This document shows, one piece after another, positions 21,911 through 29,949 of a stretch of 64,000 nucleotides of DNA. The position numbers and the translations under genes are program-made. The stretch is taken from assembly GCF_000264765.2 (NCBI RefSeq), contig NZ_CP006664.1:1798001-1862000 (forward strand), in the 5' to 3' direction. Source of the stretch: Edwardsiella anguillarum ET080813 (lineage in GTDB: Bacteria > Pseudomonadota > Gammaproteobacteria > Enterobacterales > Enterobacteriaceae). Every line of letters begins with the position of its first letter. Positions within the stretch are counted from its first letter, which is position 1. The notes beneath the pieces were generated by a model that was given only the letters and a program-made list of their open reading frames with translations, was not told where the DNA came from and did not search any database.

Positions 21911-22983
21911 TCAAGTAACCTCTTTGCTGCCGCGATCACTGCGTTGCTGGGGATTAAATCCAGATAGCGCTCCGCTGTTTGGGTATCGATGGCATCCGGA
22001 TCGGGGAGGGCGCCAAAATCGCCGGCCCAGATAACATCGCCACGGGCTTGCCAGGGGCGCCAGAAGACGAGCTTTGAGGGGCCAAATAGCGCGACAAGCG
22101 GTGTCTGTAGCGCAGCGGCCATATGCATGGGCACGGAGTCCACGCCGATAAATAGGCGGGCGTGATCGATAATGGCCGCCAGCTGGCGCAGCGTTAGCTG
22201 CCCTGCCAGGCTGGCCACCTGCGCCGTTGGACATCCCTGCATAATGGCGTCGATCATCGCCCGCTCTCGGGCATCTGGCCCTGAGGTAAGCAGAATAGGG
22301 TAGCCCGCCTGAGAGAGAGCATTAATGACCTCGCTCATACGCGCCTCTCGCCAGCACTTAAAGAACCAGCGTGAGGTCGGCTGAATGACAATATATCCCG
22401 CCTGCCATGGCGTAGGAATGAGCGCGCTTGCGCTTTGCCAATCCTGTTCGCAGTATCCCATGGTGACGCGGCTATCGTCGTCGGCGAGTCCGAGTGGTGC
22501 CAGGATCGAGAGGTTTTGCTCTACGGTATGCTGTTTTCCGTGCTCTGCCGTACTGGCGAGATGTGTATGGCTGGCTCGCCAGAGCGGGTGACGGCGCTTG
22601 GTAAAGTCAAAACCGATACGCACCGGCGCGGAGCTCAGCGCCGTGACGATGGCGCTGCGCCACTGATCGGCCAGGTTGACGACCAGATCGTACCGCTGCG
22701 CTCGCAGCGTACGCAGCAGGCGCCACTCTTGGCTTAGCTGATGACGAACGCCCTGTTTTTTCCACTGACGATCAATGCAATAGAGCTGATGGATATCCTG
22801 ATTAGCCGACAGCATATCCCGGGTTTCTGCATATAGCAGAACGTCTATCTGCGCCGAGGGATAGTGCCGTTTCAGCGTGCTGATAACCGGCGTGACCAAG
22901 AGCATATCGCCGTGGTGGCGTAGCTTGATCACCAAAATCCGCTGCGGAGAAAACGCGGCGGGAAGCGTCGGATTGGATACCAT
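21907..22983 (-). CDS. waaQ: LPS heptosyltransferase III WaaQ
   Basis: GT9 enzyme that adds the branching heptose III to heptose II. It has 358 residues, with N-terminal ILVIKLRHHGDMLLVTPVI and C-terminal GVDSVPMHMAAAL plus ALFGPSKLVFWRPW, the family donor-site signatures. It heads waaQ-wabG-wabH and is divergent from wabN across 133 bp. The start codon lies inside one copy of a 13-bp inverted repeat. A minus-strand promoter TTGCCC-16-TATAAA is plausible upstream. Confidence 0.93.
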   Translation of the reverse strand: MVSNPTLPAAFSPQRILVIKLRHHGDMLLVTPVISTLKRHYPSAQIDVLLYAETRDMLSANQDIHQLYCIDRQWKKQGVRHQLSQEWRLLRTLRAQRYDLVVNLADQWRSAIVTALSSAPVRIGFDFTKRRHPLWRASHTHLASTAEHGKQHTVEQNLSILAPLGLADDDSRVTMGYCEQDWQSASALIPTPWQAGYIVIQPTSRWFFKCWREARMSEVINALSQAGYPILLTSGPDARERAMIDAIMQGCPTAQVASLAGQLTLRQLAAIIDHARLFIGVDSVPMHMAAALQTPLVALFGPSKLVFWRPWQARGDVIWAGDFGALPDPDAIDTQTAERYLDLIPSNAVIAAAKRLLE

Positions 22984-23092
22984 TCTTTTGCCTTTGACTG
23001 CGGTTTGACACTCGATTTTAGAGGATTAGCGGGGCGGGGAGAAGCGTGGTGGCGGTTTTATATTAATTGTTCTACCATGGGCAAAAGAATGG
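22980..23092. repeat. 13-bp perfect inverted repeat bracketing the waaQ-wabN intergenic region
   Basis: CCATTCTTTTGCC at 22980-22992 and its exact reverse complement GGCAAAAGAATGG at 23080-23092, 87 bp apart. The left copy contains the waaQ start codon and its upstream bases. The right copy lies 24 bp before wabN and carries an ATG that opens only a 24-codon frame. Confidence 0.9.
23057..23084 (-). promoter_or_regulatory. Possible waaQ promoter
   Basis: On the minus strand TTGCCC (23079-23084), 16-bp spacer, TATAAA (23057-23062), about 74 bp before the waaQ ATG. The -35 overlaps the right inverted-repeat copy. No ops/JUMPStart element is visible. Confidence 0.45.
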
Positions 23093-23116
23093 GCTTTAAG
23101 AAGAAGACGTATCAGT

Positions 23117-24073
23117 ATGAGCCATCCTGCGTTTATCATTACCATCGATACCGAAGGCGATAATCTGTGGCAAAACCACGATCGGATTACCACCGAGAAT
23201 GCCCGCTATTTGCCTCGATTCCAGCAGTTGTGTGAAATATATGGTTTTAAGCCGGTCTATTTGACCAATTATGAAATGGCCAGCGATCCGGTTTATGTTG
23301 AGTTTGCCCAGGATGTGATCGCCCGGGGATGCGGTGAGGTCGGGATGCACCTGCACGCCTGGAACAGCCCGCCGGAGATTCCGCTGACGGATAATGACTG
23401 GGCCAATAAACCTTATCTAATTGAATATCCTGCTGAGGTAATCCGGCAAAAAGTGGATTACATGACGCACCTGCTGGAGGATACCTTCCAGACGAAAATG
23501 GTGAGCCATCGCGCGGGGCGCTGGGCGATGAATGCCTTTTATTTGCAGCTGCTGTTGGAGCAGGGCTATCAGGTAGATTGCTCGGTCACGCCGCGCGTCG
23601 ATTGGCGTGGTGCCCGCGGTGCGCCGCAGGGGAACGGCGGCAGTGACTACAGCGGCTATCCGGACCACGCTTATTTTGTGGACGCCGTTGATTTACGCCG
23701 TGAAGGCTCCACCGCCCTGCTGGAAGTGCCGATGAGCACCCGCTTGAAGCATGCTCCGCTGTTTAATCACCTGCGCGGCGCCTACGATCGCCTGCGGGGC
23801 AAGCGTCGTCCGCCGTCGGTTCAGTGGCTGCGTCCGCGCGGTGGGAACCTGCAGGAGATGCAGCGGGTGGCGGAGTATCACCTGTCCCAGGGGCGTGATT
23901 ATGTAGAATTTATGCTGCACTCCTCTGAGTTTATGCCCGGAGGAAGCCCGACCTTCCGGAATGAGCAGGATATCGAACGGCTGTATCACGATCTGGAGGC
24001 GCTGTTTGACTGGCTGGCGCCTCAGGTGAAGGGGCAGACGCTGGCGGAGTTTTATCAGATAAAACGTGGTTAG
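23117..24073 (+). CDS. wabN: WabN-like LPS core glucosamine deacetylase
   Basis: Polysaccharide-deacetylase (NodB-type fold) protein of 318 residues. The divalent-metal motif appears as IITIDTEGDN near residues 8-17, followed by GEVGMHLHAW with paired His and SHRAGRWAMN. In Klebsiella, WabN removes the acetyl group from GlcNAc added by WabH, leaving glucosamine. It is the only plus-strand gene in the 17-32 kb core locus, divergent from waaQ and convergent with a GT4 gene. The ATG has an AAGAAGAAG purine tract upstream. Function is inferred by homology and linkage to wabH. Confidence 0.82.
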   Translation: MSHPAFIITIDTEGDNLWQNHDRITTENARYLPRFQQLCEIYGFKPVYLTNYEMASDPVYVEFAQDVIARGCGEVGMHLHAWNSPPEIPLTDNDWANKPYLIEYPAEVIRQKVDYMTHLLEDTFQTKMVSHRAGRWAMNAFYLQLLLEQGYQVDCSVTPRVDWRGARGAPQGNGGSDYSGYPDHAYFVDAVDLRREGSTALLEVPMSTRLKHAPLFNHLRGAYDRLRGKRRPPSVQWLRPRGGNLQEMQRVAEYHLSQGRDYVEFMLHSSEFMPGGSPTFRNEQDIERLYHDLEALFDWLAPQVKGQTLAEFYQIKRG

Positions 24074-24126
24074 CGCCCGGCGATGTAATTCCGTCTGGGC
24101 GTGAGAGCGAAGACGCGGTATTGCAC

Positions 24127-24150
24127 GGGGGGAGACGCATGTCTTCCCCC
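24127..24150. terminator. Hairpin between convergent wabN and GT4 gene
   Basis: A 10-bp stem GGGGGGAGAC / GTCTTCCCCC with loop GCAT and one G.U pair. It lies 54 bp after the wabN stop and 27 bp after the stop of the opposing gene. T-runs are poor on both sides. Confidence 0.55.
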
Positions 24151-24176
24151 GTTGTCTTTATACCGTCCGATAGGCT

Positions 24177-25427
24177 TTAGCCGCGCGGGCGGGGGGCAGC
24201 CAGCGTGAGCAGACGCTGACACAGCGCCTGTGCGAGGTCGTTAAAACATCGGCTGGCGGCGGCGTATTCGCGGGCGCCGTCGCTCAGTCGCCGGTAGGTT
24301 TCCGGGGTGCGATAGAGAGACTCAATGCTATCCGCAAGCTGCTTGGGTGACAGGATTAACGGCGGGGTTAGCCGATCCTGCACCGGATCGTAGACCAGCG
24401 GTGAGAAATCGGTGGAGGCGGCGCTGATATGGGAATACTGCTCGACCGAGAGCGTCGGGGTGAGGCAGAGGCCGGTCTGCTGGTGGCGAACGGTTTCTGG
24501 CAGACCATCGATATTACTGGTGATCGTCGGGATCCCATAGGTTCCAGCCTCCAGCGCGGTGAGCGATGCGGTTTCATGCATGGAGGGGCAGATATAGAGA
24601 TCCAGCTTGGCATAAAATTCCGCCATATCAGAGACAAAGCCTAATAATGTCGTCTCTTTTTCCACGCCAAGCTCCGTGCGTAGATGCTGTAGATAATCAG
24701 CCTCTTTACCTTCTCCTGCGATGTAGCAGTGATGCGGTATACCGCGCTGCTGTAGTATCTGGGAGGTCAGCAGCAGCAGCCCGAGGCATTTGAGCGGCAC
24801 CCATCGCCCTGCACTGCCAAAGATAATCGGTTGCCCGCTATGGCGCGCGGGCTTCAGCGCGGCGTGCGCTGGCAGGCTGCGTGGGGCATTAAGCTCCACG
24901 GCGATCGGCTGCGTGACGTGGTGTTTAAGCTCCAGCATACGTTTGCAGGCGTGGGATACGGCCAGGCAATGCGTCACCTGGGCGAAGAAGCGCTGCGGTA
25001 GCGTCGGCGTGTGCTGATACCATGACATGCCGTGCTCATAGTAGACGATCGGGCAGCGTAGGTAGCGCGCTGTCCGTGCTCCAGAGAGGTGCCATTCCGT
25101 AAACTGGTTCCAGATCAATACAATATCTGGATCTGCGTTCCGGATCAGCCGCAGACGGTTCCAGGCGCGAAAGAGCTTGGGGCGGTTGGGCAGGCTGAGT
25201 GATCCATAGCGTTTAATCGTTAGGATGCTGACATGCTGCAGGCCCTGTAGGCGAGGGCGCAGGGCGCTGGCAATACCGCTGTGCTCCATTATCAGCGTGT
25301 GTTGAATATGCGGATAGGCCTGCGTAGCATAGCGCAGAAAATCGCAAAACATGGTTTCAACGCCGCCCACTTTACGTAGATCAATCAAGTGGATGAGGCG
25401 GAATGTTTTAGCCTGGCGGTCAGTCAT
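24177..25427 (-). CDS. Family 4 glycosyltransferase, outer LPS core (GT4-1)
   Basis: A GT4/GT-B enzyme of 416 residues; acceptor and donor are unknown. The N-terminal loop is LRKVGGVETMF, the donor domain shows GSAGRWVPLKCLGLL and the E-x7-E motif is ETASLTALE, followed by GIPTITSNIDGLPE. It is clearly related to the AT-rich GT4 at 26705-27859, sharing the HL-x3-LR-x2-GGVE start, IWNQ, YYEHG and an unusual long C-terminal insertion after the donor loop. It stands alone, separated by 167 bp from the hldD-waaL unit, and converges on wabN. G+C is normal for the chromosome. Probably adds an outer-core sugar. Confidence 0.8.
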   Translation of the reverse strand: MTDRQAKTFRLIHLIDLRKVGGVETMFCDFLRYATQAYPHIQHTLIMEHSGIASALRPRLQGLQHVSILTIKRYGSLSLPNRPKLFRAWNRLRLIRNADPDIVLIWNQFTEWHLSGARTARYLRCPIVYYEHGMSWYQHTPTLPQRFFAQVTHCLAVSHACKRMLELKHHVTQPIAVELNAPRSLPAHAALKPARHSGQPIIFGSAGRWVPLKCLGLLLLTSQILQQRGIPHHCYIAGEGKEADYLQHLRTELGVEKETTLLGFVSDMAEFYAKLDLYICPSMHETASLTALEAGTYGIPTITSNIDGLPETVRHQQTGLCLTPTLSVEQYSHISAASTDFSPLVYDPVQDRLTPPLILSPKQLADSIESLYRTPETYRRLSDGAREYAAASRCFNDLAQALCQRLLTLAAPRPRG

Positions 25428-25560
25428 TTATTAAGTGAAATTAATTAATAATGGCGTCATGCTATCATTAAAAAAATGAAGAGTCTCGCATGCTTTTAGG
25501 GATGCAAAATTATGCCTATGACAGGCTGAGCAATAATAATAGTCTGTGGAGATAGCGCGT

Positions 25561-25589
25561 CTCCCCTCTGGATATATCCAAGAGGGGAG
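25561..25589 (-). terminator. Strong hairpin after the core operon
   Basis: CTCCCCTCT (25561-25569) pairs with AGAGGGGAG (25581-25589), extended inward by GGA/TCC with one bulged A and a TATA loop: 12 bp in all. It lies 6 bp past the stop of the last gene of the hldD-waaL unit. No T-run follows on the minus strand, so it may be a processing or stability element rather than a simple terminator. Confidence 0.55.
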
Positions 25590-25594
25590 TGAGA

Positions 25595-26701
25595 TTATTT
25601 GTGCAGCGTTGTCTGGTAAAACTTAACCATCTCTTTGATCATATAATCAAAAGTCATATATTGCAGCGCGTGTTGATAGGCGTTGTCGCGGAGCTGTGCA
25701 CGTAGCGAGGGCTGTTCAATCAGCCGACAGACGGCGTCCGCCAGCGCCTGTGCATCATGGGGAGGGCAAAGCAGACCGGTTTGCTCATGGGTGATCATCT
25801 CCGGCAGTCCCCCTGTCGTCGTTGCGATGACATTTTTCTTCATCAAAAAGGCTTGGGAGACTAAGCGAGTCTGCGCCTCCGTAGCGACCGAGGCGACAAC
25901 AACAATATCTGCAATAGCCAGATAGTTTTCAATATCATTATGGTAGCCGAGAAAACGGATCTGTTTATCTAAATAGGGCTGTGCGAGCTCGAGAACCTGC
26001 CGTTTAAAGTCTGCGGTCTGGCTTGTGGCCTCGCCAACCTGGATACAGGTGATTGGCACTCCTTTATCCAGCAGTTGCTTGCAGGCTTCCACATAATAGT
26101 TTTGCCCTTTATCGGGGCGGATCATCCCGATATTGGCGATAACCAGGCTATCGGCGGCGATGCCAAGACGGGTCCGTAGCTGCTGTGCATCGTGCTCGGG
26201 AGAGAAGCGCTGCGGGTCGACGCCGGCGGGAGCGACCAGCGTTTTATCCTTATTCGGGATCCCCTGCGCCTCCAGCATCTCCTGGATTTTTTTTGCTGTA
26301 GTAATGATACCGTGGTTGCCGTGGCGCCATACCAACCCATGGAGCCCGCTCATTTTTATTGGGTCGGTGACGTGACGAGAGCGGATAACTTTGACGCCGG
26401 TAAGCAGTTTGACCAATGCGCCATAGACGGCATCCCGGCTACCATGACAATCAAGAATATCGATGCGCCGCTCGCGGATAAATTTTAATAATGGCGTTAA
26501 TGTCTTGGGATGCACGGAACCCCGTACGCGAATAGCAAACGTTGGCAGATTTTTCTCCTGGGCTTTAGCCAGGATGGCCGAGCCTGGGCGAGCAATGATC
26601 CAGGTCGGATAGCCGTGTTGGTTTAGCCATTCAGCCTGCTCTACGATCCGTAGCTCTTGACCACCCCAGTCCATGGAGGTTTCAAAGTGGGCGATGTTCA
26701 T
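25595..26701 (-). CDS. Family 4 glycosyltransferase with altered E-x7-E motif (GT4-2)
   Basis: GT-B enzyme of 368 residues, start MNIAHFETSMDWGGQELRI, with the acceptor loop DWGGQE and donor-side NIGMIRPDKGQNYYVEA. The region that normally holds E-x7-E reads EAQTRLVSQ, so the second Glu is Gln; TTGGLPEMI follows as usual. The first Glu is kept. The missing residue normally contacts the sugar-nucleotide ribose, so donor choice or activity may differ. It begins 3 bp after the preceding GT4 gene and ends the hldD-waaF-waaC-waaL-GT4-GT4 unit. G+C is intermediate between the AT-rich cassette and the chromosome. Sugar specificity unknown. Confidence 0.78.
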   Translation of the reverse strand: MNIAHFETSMDWGGQELRIVEQAEWLNQHGYPTWIIARPGSAILAKAQEKNLPTFAIRVRGSVHPKTLTPLLKFIRERRIDILDCHGSRDAVYGALVKLLTGVKVIRSRHVTDPIKMSGLHGLVWRHGNHGIITTAKKIQEMLEAQGIPNKDKTLVAPAGVDPQRFSPEHDAQQLRTRLGIAADSLVIANIGMIRPDKGQNYYVEACKQLLDKGVPITCIQVGEATSQTADFKRQVLELAQPYLDKQIRFLGYHNDIENYLAIADIVVVASVATEAQTRLVSQAFLMKKNVIATTTGGLPEMITHEQTGLLCPPHDAQALADAVCRLIEQPSLRAQLRDNAYQHALQYMTFDYMIKEMVKFYQTTLHK

Positions 26702-26704
26702 TAT

Positions 26705-27859
26705 CTAAAAATTCCTAACTGTTTCAATGAGGTTTTCCTCAAAGGTTTTATCATCAAAGAGTTCTTTGGCTCGATGTCTTGATTTTTTTTTGTAATCATC
26801 CACTCCATGAAGATAAATTTCAATTATTTTATCTGCTGCATCTTTGGGGTTTAATAAGCGTGGGGGGCCAATGGTATCGTTTTCTGGATAGTAGATATCT
26901 TTTTGGAATGGCAGCGACATTCCTGTTTTTTTGCAATAATCCTCCATGCTCATCGTCGGTGCAATACAGAAGCCAGTATGTCCGTTACTAATTATTTCCG
27001 GCTGCCCATCAATATTTGCTGAAATGATAGGTATACCAAACGACATTGCTTCAATGCAGGACAGACTGCATGTTTCATGTGCAGAGGTGCTTATGTAAAT
27101 ATCAATATGTTTATAAAAGTCGTTAAGGTTGTTGAGAAAACCAATTGTTTTTATTGATTTTTTTAGGTTTTTTTTGTCGATTAAACTGGCTAATGCCGAC
27201 TCCTCTTCACCGGTTCCGGCAATAATAAAATTGAAGTTGAATCCTTGCAGGGCTGTCTCTTCTGCGATCAGGGGAAGTAATCCAAGCGCTTTTAATGGTG
27301 ATAATCGTGCTGCACAGCCGATAGTAAAGGTTTTTTTCTTATCGTCAGCGATGCTGTCGCGTGATACAACATTAGTTTTATTTAACATTACGGATATGTC
27401 ACAGTGATGCTCGAATTTATTTTCCAATACTTTCTTGGAAGCCTGTGAGACACAAATGCAGCCATTGATTTTTTTGAAAAAATCAATGGTTTTTTTGTTT
27501 TTTTCAAGCTCCCATACTGCGCCATGGTCATAATATATCGCTTTGATGGATTCAGGTTTGTCTTCCAGGGAGACAATTTGATTCCAGATAACAACATGGC
27601 TTGGGTTTATTTTTTTTATTTTGTTCCAGAGTGCTTTTTTTCTGATAAATGATGGGATCTGGATAGCCGCTGACTGAATGGCTCGATTACAGAAAATAAT
27701 GGAATTAGCATGTTCGTGAAACCGCTTGTTGAGGGAGTTGGCCGTGTTTATAATAACCCAGTTATGTTTTTTGCCATTAATAACATAGTCTAAAATAAGA
27801 CGCTCAACGCCACCGAAATCGCGAAGATTAACCAAGTGAACAATGCTTTTTTCTGCCAT
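26705..27859 (-). CDS. AT-rich family 4 glycosyltransferase, outer LPS core (GT4-3)
   Basis: GT-B enzyme of 384 residues with LRDFGGVERLIL near the N-terminus, CAARLSPLKALGLLPLI in the donor domain and E-x7-E as ETCSLSCIE, followed by GIPIISANIDGQPE. It is a distant homologue of the GT4 at 24177-25427. The DNA is far more AT-rich than the flanks, with many Lys, Ile and Asn codons (AAA, ATA, AAT), showing recent acquisition. It starts 1 bp after the waaL stop and is followed 3 bp later by the next GT4. It probably completes the outer core that receives O-antigen; substrate unknown. Confidence 0.82.
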   Translation of the reverse strand: MAEKSIVHLVNLRDFGGVERLILDYVINGKKHNWVIINTANSLNKRFHEHANSIIFCNRAIQSAAIQIPSFIRKKALWNKIKKINPSHVVIWNQIVSLEDKPESIKAIYYDHGAVWELEKNKKTIDFFKKINGCICVSQASKKVLENKFEHHCDISVMLNKTNVVSRDSIADDKKKTFTIGCAARLSPLKALGLLPLIAEETALQGFNFNFIIAGTGEEESALASLIDKKNLKKSIKTIGFLNNLNDFYKHIDIYISTSAHETCSLSCIEAMSFGIPIISANIDGQPEIISNGHTGFCIAPTMSMEDYCKKTGMSLPFQKDIYYPENDTIGPPRLLNPKDAADKIIEIYLHGVDDYKKKSRHRAKELFDDKTFEENLIETVRNF

Positions 27860-27860
27860 G

Positions 27861-28994
27861 TTATAATTGCTCCGATGATATCTTGCTCATTGGGATAGCT
27901 AAGAATAGCGGTAGCCATAAAACTAGCCATATTTCGCGCGGATGATAAATATATAGATATCCTTGGGTTGATGAGAATATTAGCGAAATTAGAATAAATG
28001 CTATAGGATATCTGTTGTGATTAAAGACTTTTATTGCCGCGGAGAGGATATTTAAAATATAAGAAAAAAACAGAACGACGCCAATGATGCCAGAATAGTA
28101 GAGCATACTCATGAAGACGCTGTGGGCATTGTTGTAAGTGAAATTCCGAGGCTTGAAATAATGAGCAAATGTATCATTATAGCCAAAACCAAGCCATGGG
28201 TGATGTTCGCTTACTTGTTGGATAGTATATAGCCAAGTAAAAATTCTTGGCGTAGGTGCGCCATCGACAGCGTCACGGGTAAAAATACTTGGGTAGGCCG
28301 TATGAACCAGCAATACGATTACCAGGATGGTCACCAGTGATATTAGCGCTGATCTCTTGCTTGTTATAAAAATGGCCATGAGCGATATGGCTAAAGCAAT
28401 TATTGGTGTTCTGCTTTGGCTTAATATTACGCCAGCTAATAGAACTATGCCGGCAATAACATATGGAGTTTTATTCTTCTCATGCTGATAGAGGTAGCAG
28501 CAAAATATTATCGCCAAGCATAGGATCCCCGCATAGTCTATGGTGTTAGAGGGACCGAGGATCGGATAGAATCTATCATATAAGTTATACTTGGAATAAA
28601 AAAGAAAGCCATTTATTATAACAAAAATAGAACATGTCGCGACATAGGATTTAAATAGAATATTTTTAAAAAAAAGTGTCTCTCTCAGCTCATAAATTAT
28701 AGATGAGAAGATGAAAATATATACCGCATGCTGTATATAGCGCGATGTATCTTTACTGTGATCAGACCAATATGTTGATATAGCGCTTAATAGAAGGAAT
28801 GCGCCAAGTAATAAACTTGTTTTGTTGAATATGTTTTTTCTTTCGCACACGCACCATACGATAAATAATGCAAACGAAACATAATAAATATTGCTAACTA
28901 TATTATTGTCATCACTAATCGATAGCAGCGAAATAAACAAGCAAAATAATGTTGAAATATATATAGGTAGCTTATCTATGAAATTAATTTTCAT
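27861..28994 (-). CDS. waaL: O-antigen ligase WaaL
   Basis: Polytopic inner-membrane protein of 377 residues that transfers undecaprenyl-linked O-antigen to the lipid A-core on the periplasmic face. About ten to twelve hydrophobic segments are visible. The Wzy_C-type periplasmic loop lies around residues 235-295, with R195 in SQSRTP and H291 in NNAHSVFM, matching the essential Arg and His of known ligases. It is very AT-rich, like its downstream GT4 neighbour. The start overlaps the end of waaC by 11 bp. Ligases diverge strongly between strains to match the outer core, so exchange of this gene is expected. Confidence 0.88.
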   Translation of the reverse strand: MKINFIDKLPIYISTLFCLFISLLSISDDNNIVSNIYYVSFALFIVWCVCERKNIFNKTSLLLGAFLLLSAISTYWSDHSKDTSRYIQHAVYIFIFSSIIYELRETLFFKNILFKSYVATCSIFVIINGFLFYSKYNLYDRFYPILGPSNTIDYAGILCLAIIFCCYLYQHEKNKTPYVIAGIVLLAGVILSQSRTPIIALAISLMAIFITSKRSALISLVTILVIVLLVHTAYPSIFTRDAVDGAPTPRIFTWLYTIQQVSEHHPWLGFGYNDTFAHYFKPRNFTYNNAHSVFMSMLYYSGIIGVVLFFSYILNILSAAIKVFNHNRYPIAFILISLIFSSTQGYLYIYHPREIWLVLWLPLFLAIPMSKISSEQL

Positions 28995-29949
28995 TTTTTA
29001 AGTACTCAACGACGGCTAACGATGGCAGTGCATCAAGAGAGTGTGTCGGTTCAATAATTTCCAGCTGGTTTTTCCCATACCCGCCGATGAGTCCTGGATC
29101 GGTGGGGCCATACAGGGTGATATTGGGGCGATCCAGCGCCGCCGCCAGATGGCTGAGGCCGGTGTCGACAGAGATCACCTGGCTGGCGCCGGCTAATACG
29201 GTGGCGACGTCGGACAGCGCCATTTTAGGCAAAACGTCAACGTGGGGGAAGCCCTCTGCCAGACGCAGGGCGCGCTGATGCTCATGTTCGGCGCCCCAGG
29301 GCAGCTTGATTCGCTGCGTCGTATGGCGGCCAACCCAGGTGATCAGCTCACGCCAGTGCGCCTCTGGCCAGTGTTTCTCATCACGGGTGGTGGCATGCAG
29401 AAACACCATGTACTGGCCGGCATCCATGGGGAGTTGTTGGGTGAAATGACGGGCGATGGCGTAGTCACCGCGCTGCGCAGGCAGGGAATAGCCCAGGCTC
29501 TGCGCAACCAGCTGGCGGGTTCTTTCCACCGCATGCTGATCGCGGGCAACGCGATGGCGCCGGTCGTAAAACAGACTGGCCAGCGGCTCTCGGGCGCTGC
29601 GGCGATCGAACCCATGGCGGGTGCCGAGGGCATTGCGGGTGACCAGCAGCGCACTTTTAAGCAGCCCTTGGGCGTCGATAACCGCATCATAGCGCTCCTG
29701 ACGCAGCTGTTGCGTAAACGTGCGCCACTCCTGACGGGTCTGGGCGCTGAGCAGGTTTTTTCGCCAGCGCCGGATTGCGACCGGAATCACGCGATCGACC
29801 GCCGAGTGCCAGGATGGGATCTGGGCAAAGCCCTCTTCGACCACCCAGTCTACGCAAAGCCCCGGAATTGCCTGCTGCGCGTCGGTCAGCGCCGGCAGCG
29901 TGTGGATGACATCCCCCATGGAGGAGGTTTTGACCATCAGGATACGCAC
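28984..29949 (-). CDS. waaC: LPS heptosyltransferase I WaaC
   Basis: GT9 enzyme that adds the first L-glycero-D-manno-heptose to Kdo. It has 321 residues, start MRILMVKTSSMGDVIHTLP, with LPWGAEHE and SVDTGLSHLAAALDRP forming the ADP-heptose site. The GTG/ATG region overlaps the waaF 3' end by 13 bp, so hldD-waaF-waaC are coupled. The last codons (LKNEN) are AT-rich and lie at the edge of the low-G+C cassette, suggesting a recombination joint within the extreme 3' end of waaC. Confidence 0.95.
   Translation of the reverse strand: MRILMVKTSSMGDVIHTLPALTDAQQAIPGLCVDWVVEEGFAQIPSWHSAVDRVIPVAIRRWRKNLLSAQTRQEWRTFTQQLRQERYDAVIDAQGLLKSALLVTRNALGTRHGFDRRSAREPLASLFYDRRHRVARDQHAVERTRQLVAQSLGYSLPAQRGDYAIARHFTQQLPMDAGQYMVFLHATTRDEKHWPEAHWRELITWVGRHTTQRIKLPWGAEHEHQRALRLAEGFPHVDVLPKMALSDVATVLAGASQVISVDTGLSHLAAALDRPNITLYGPTDPGLIGGYGKNQLEIIEPTHSLDALPSLAVVEYLKNEN

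Noticed and set aside
23089-23163. 24-codon plus-strand frame starting in the right inverted repeat
   Set aside because: It overlaps the start of wabN in another frame, has a weak ribosome site and no recognisable product.
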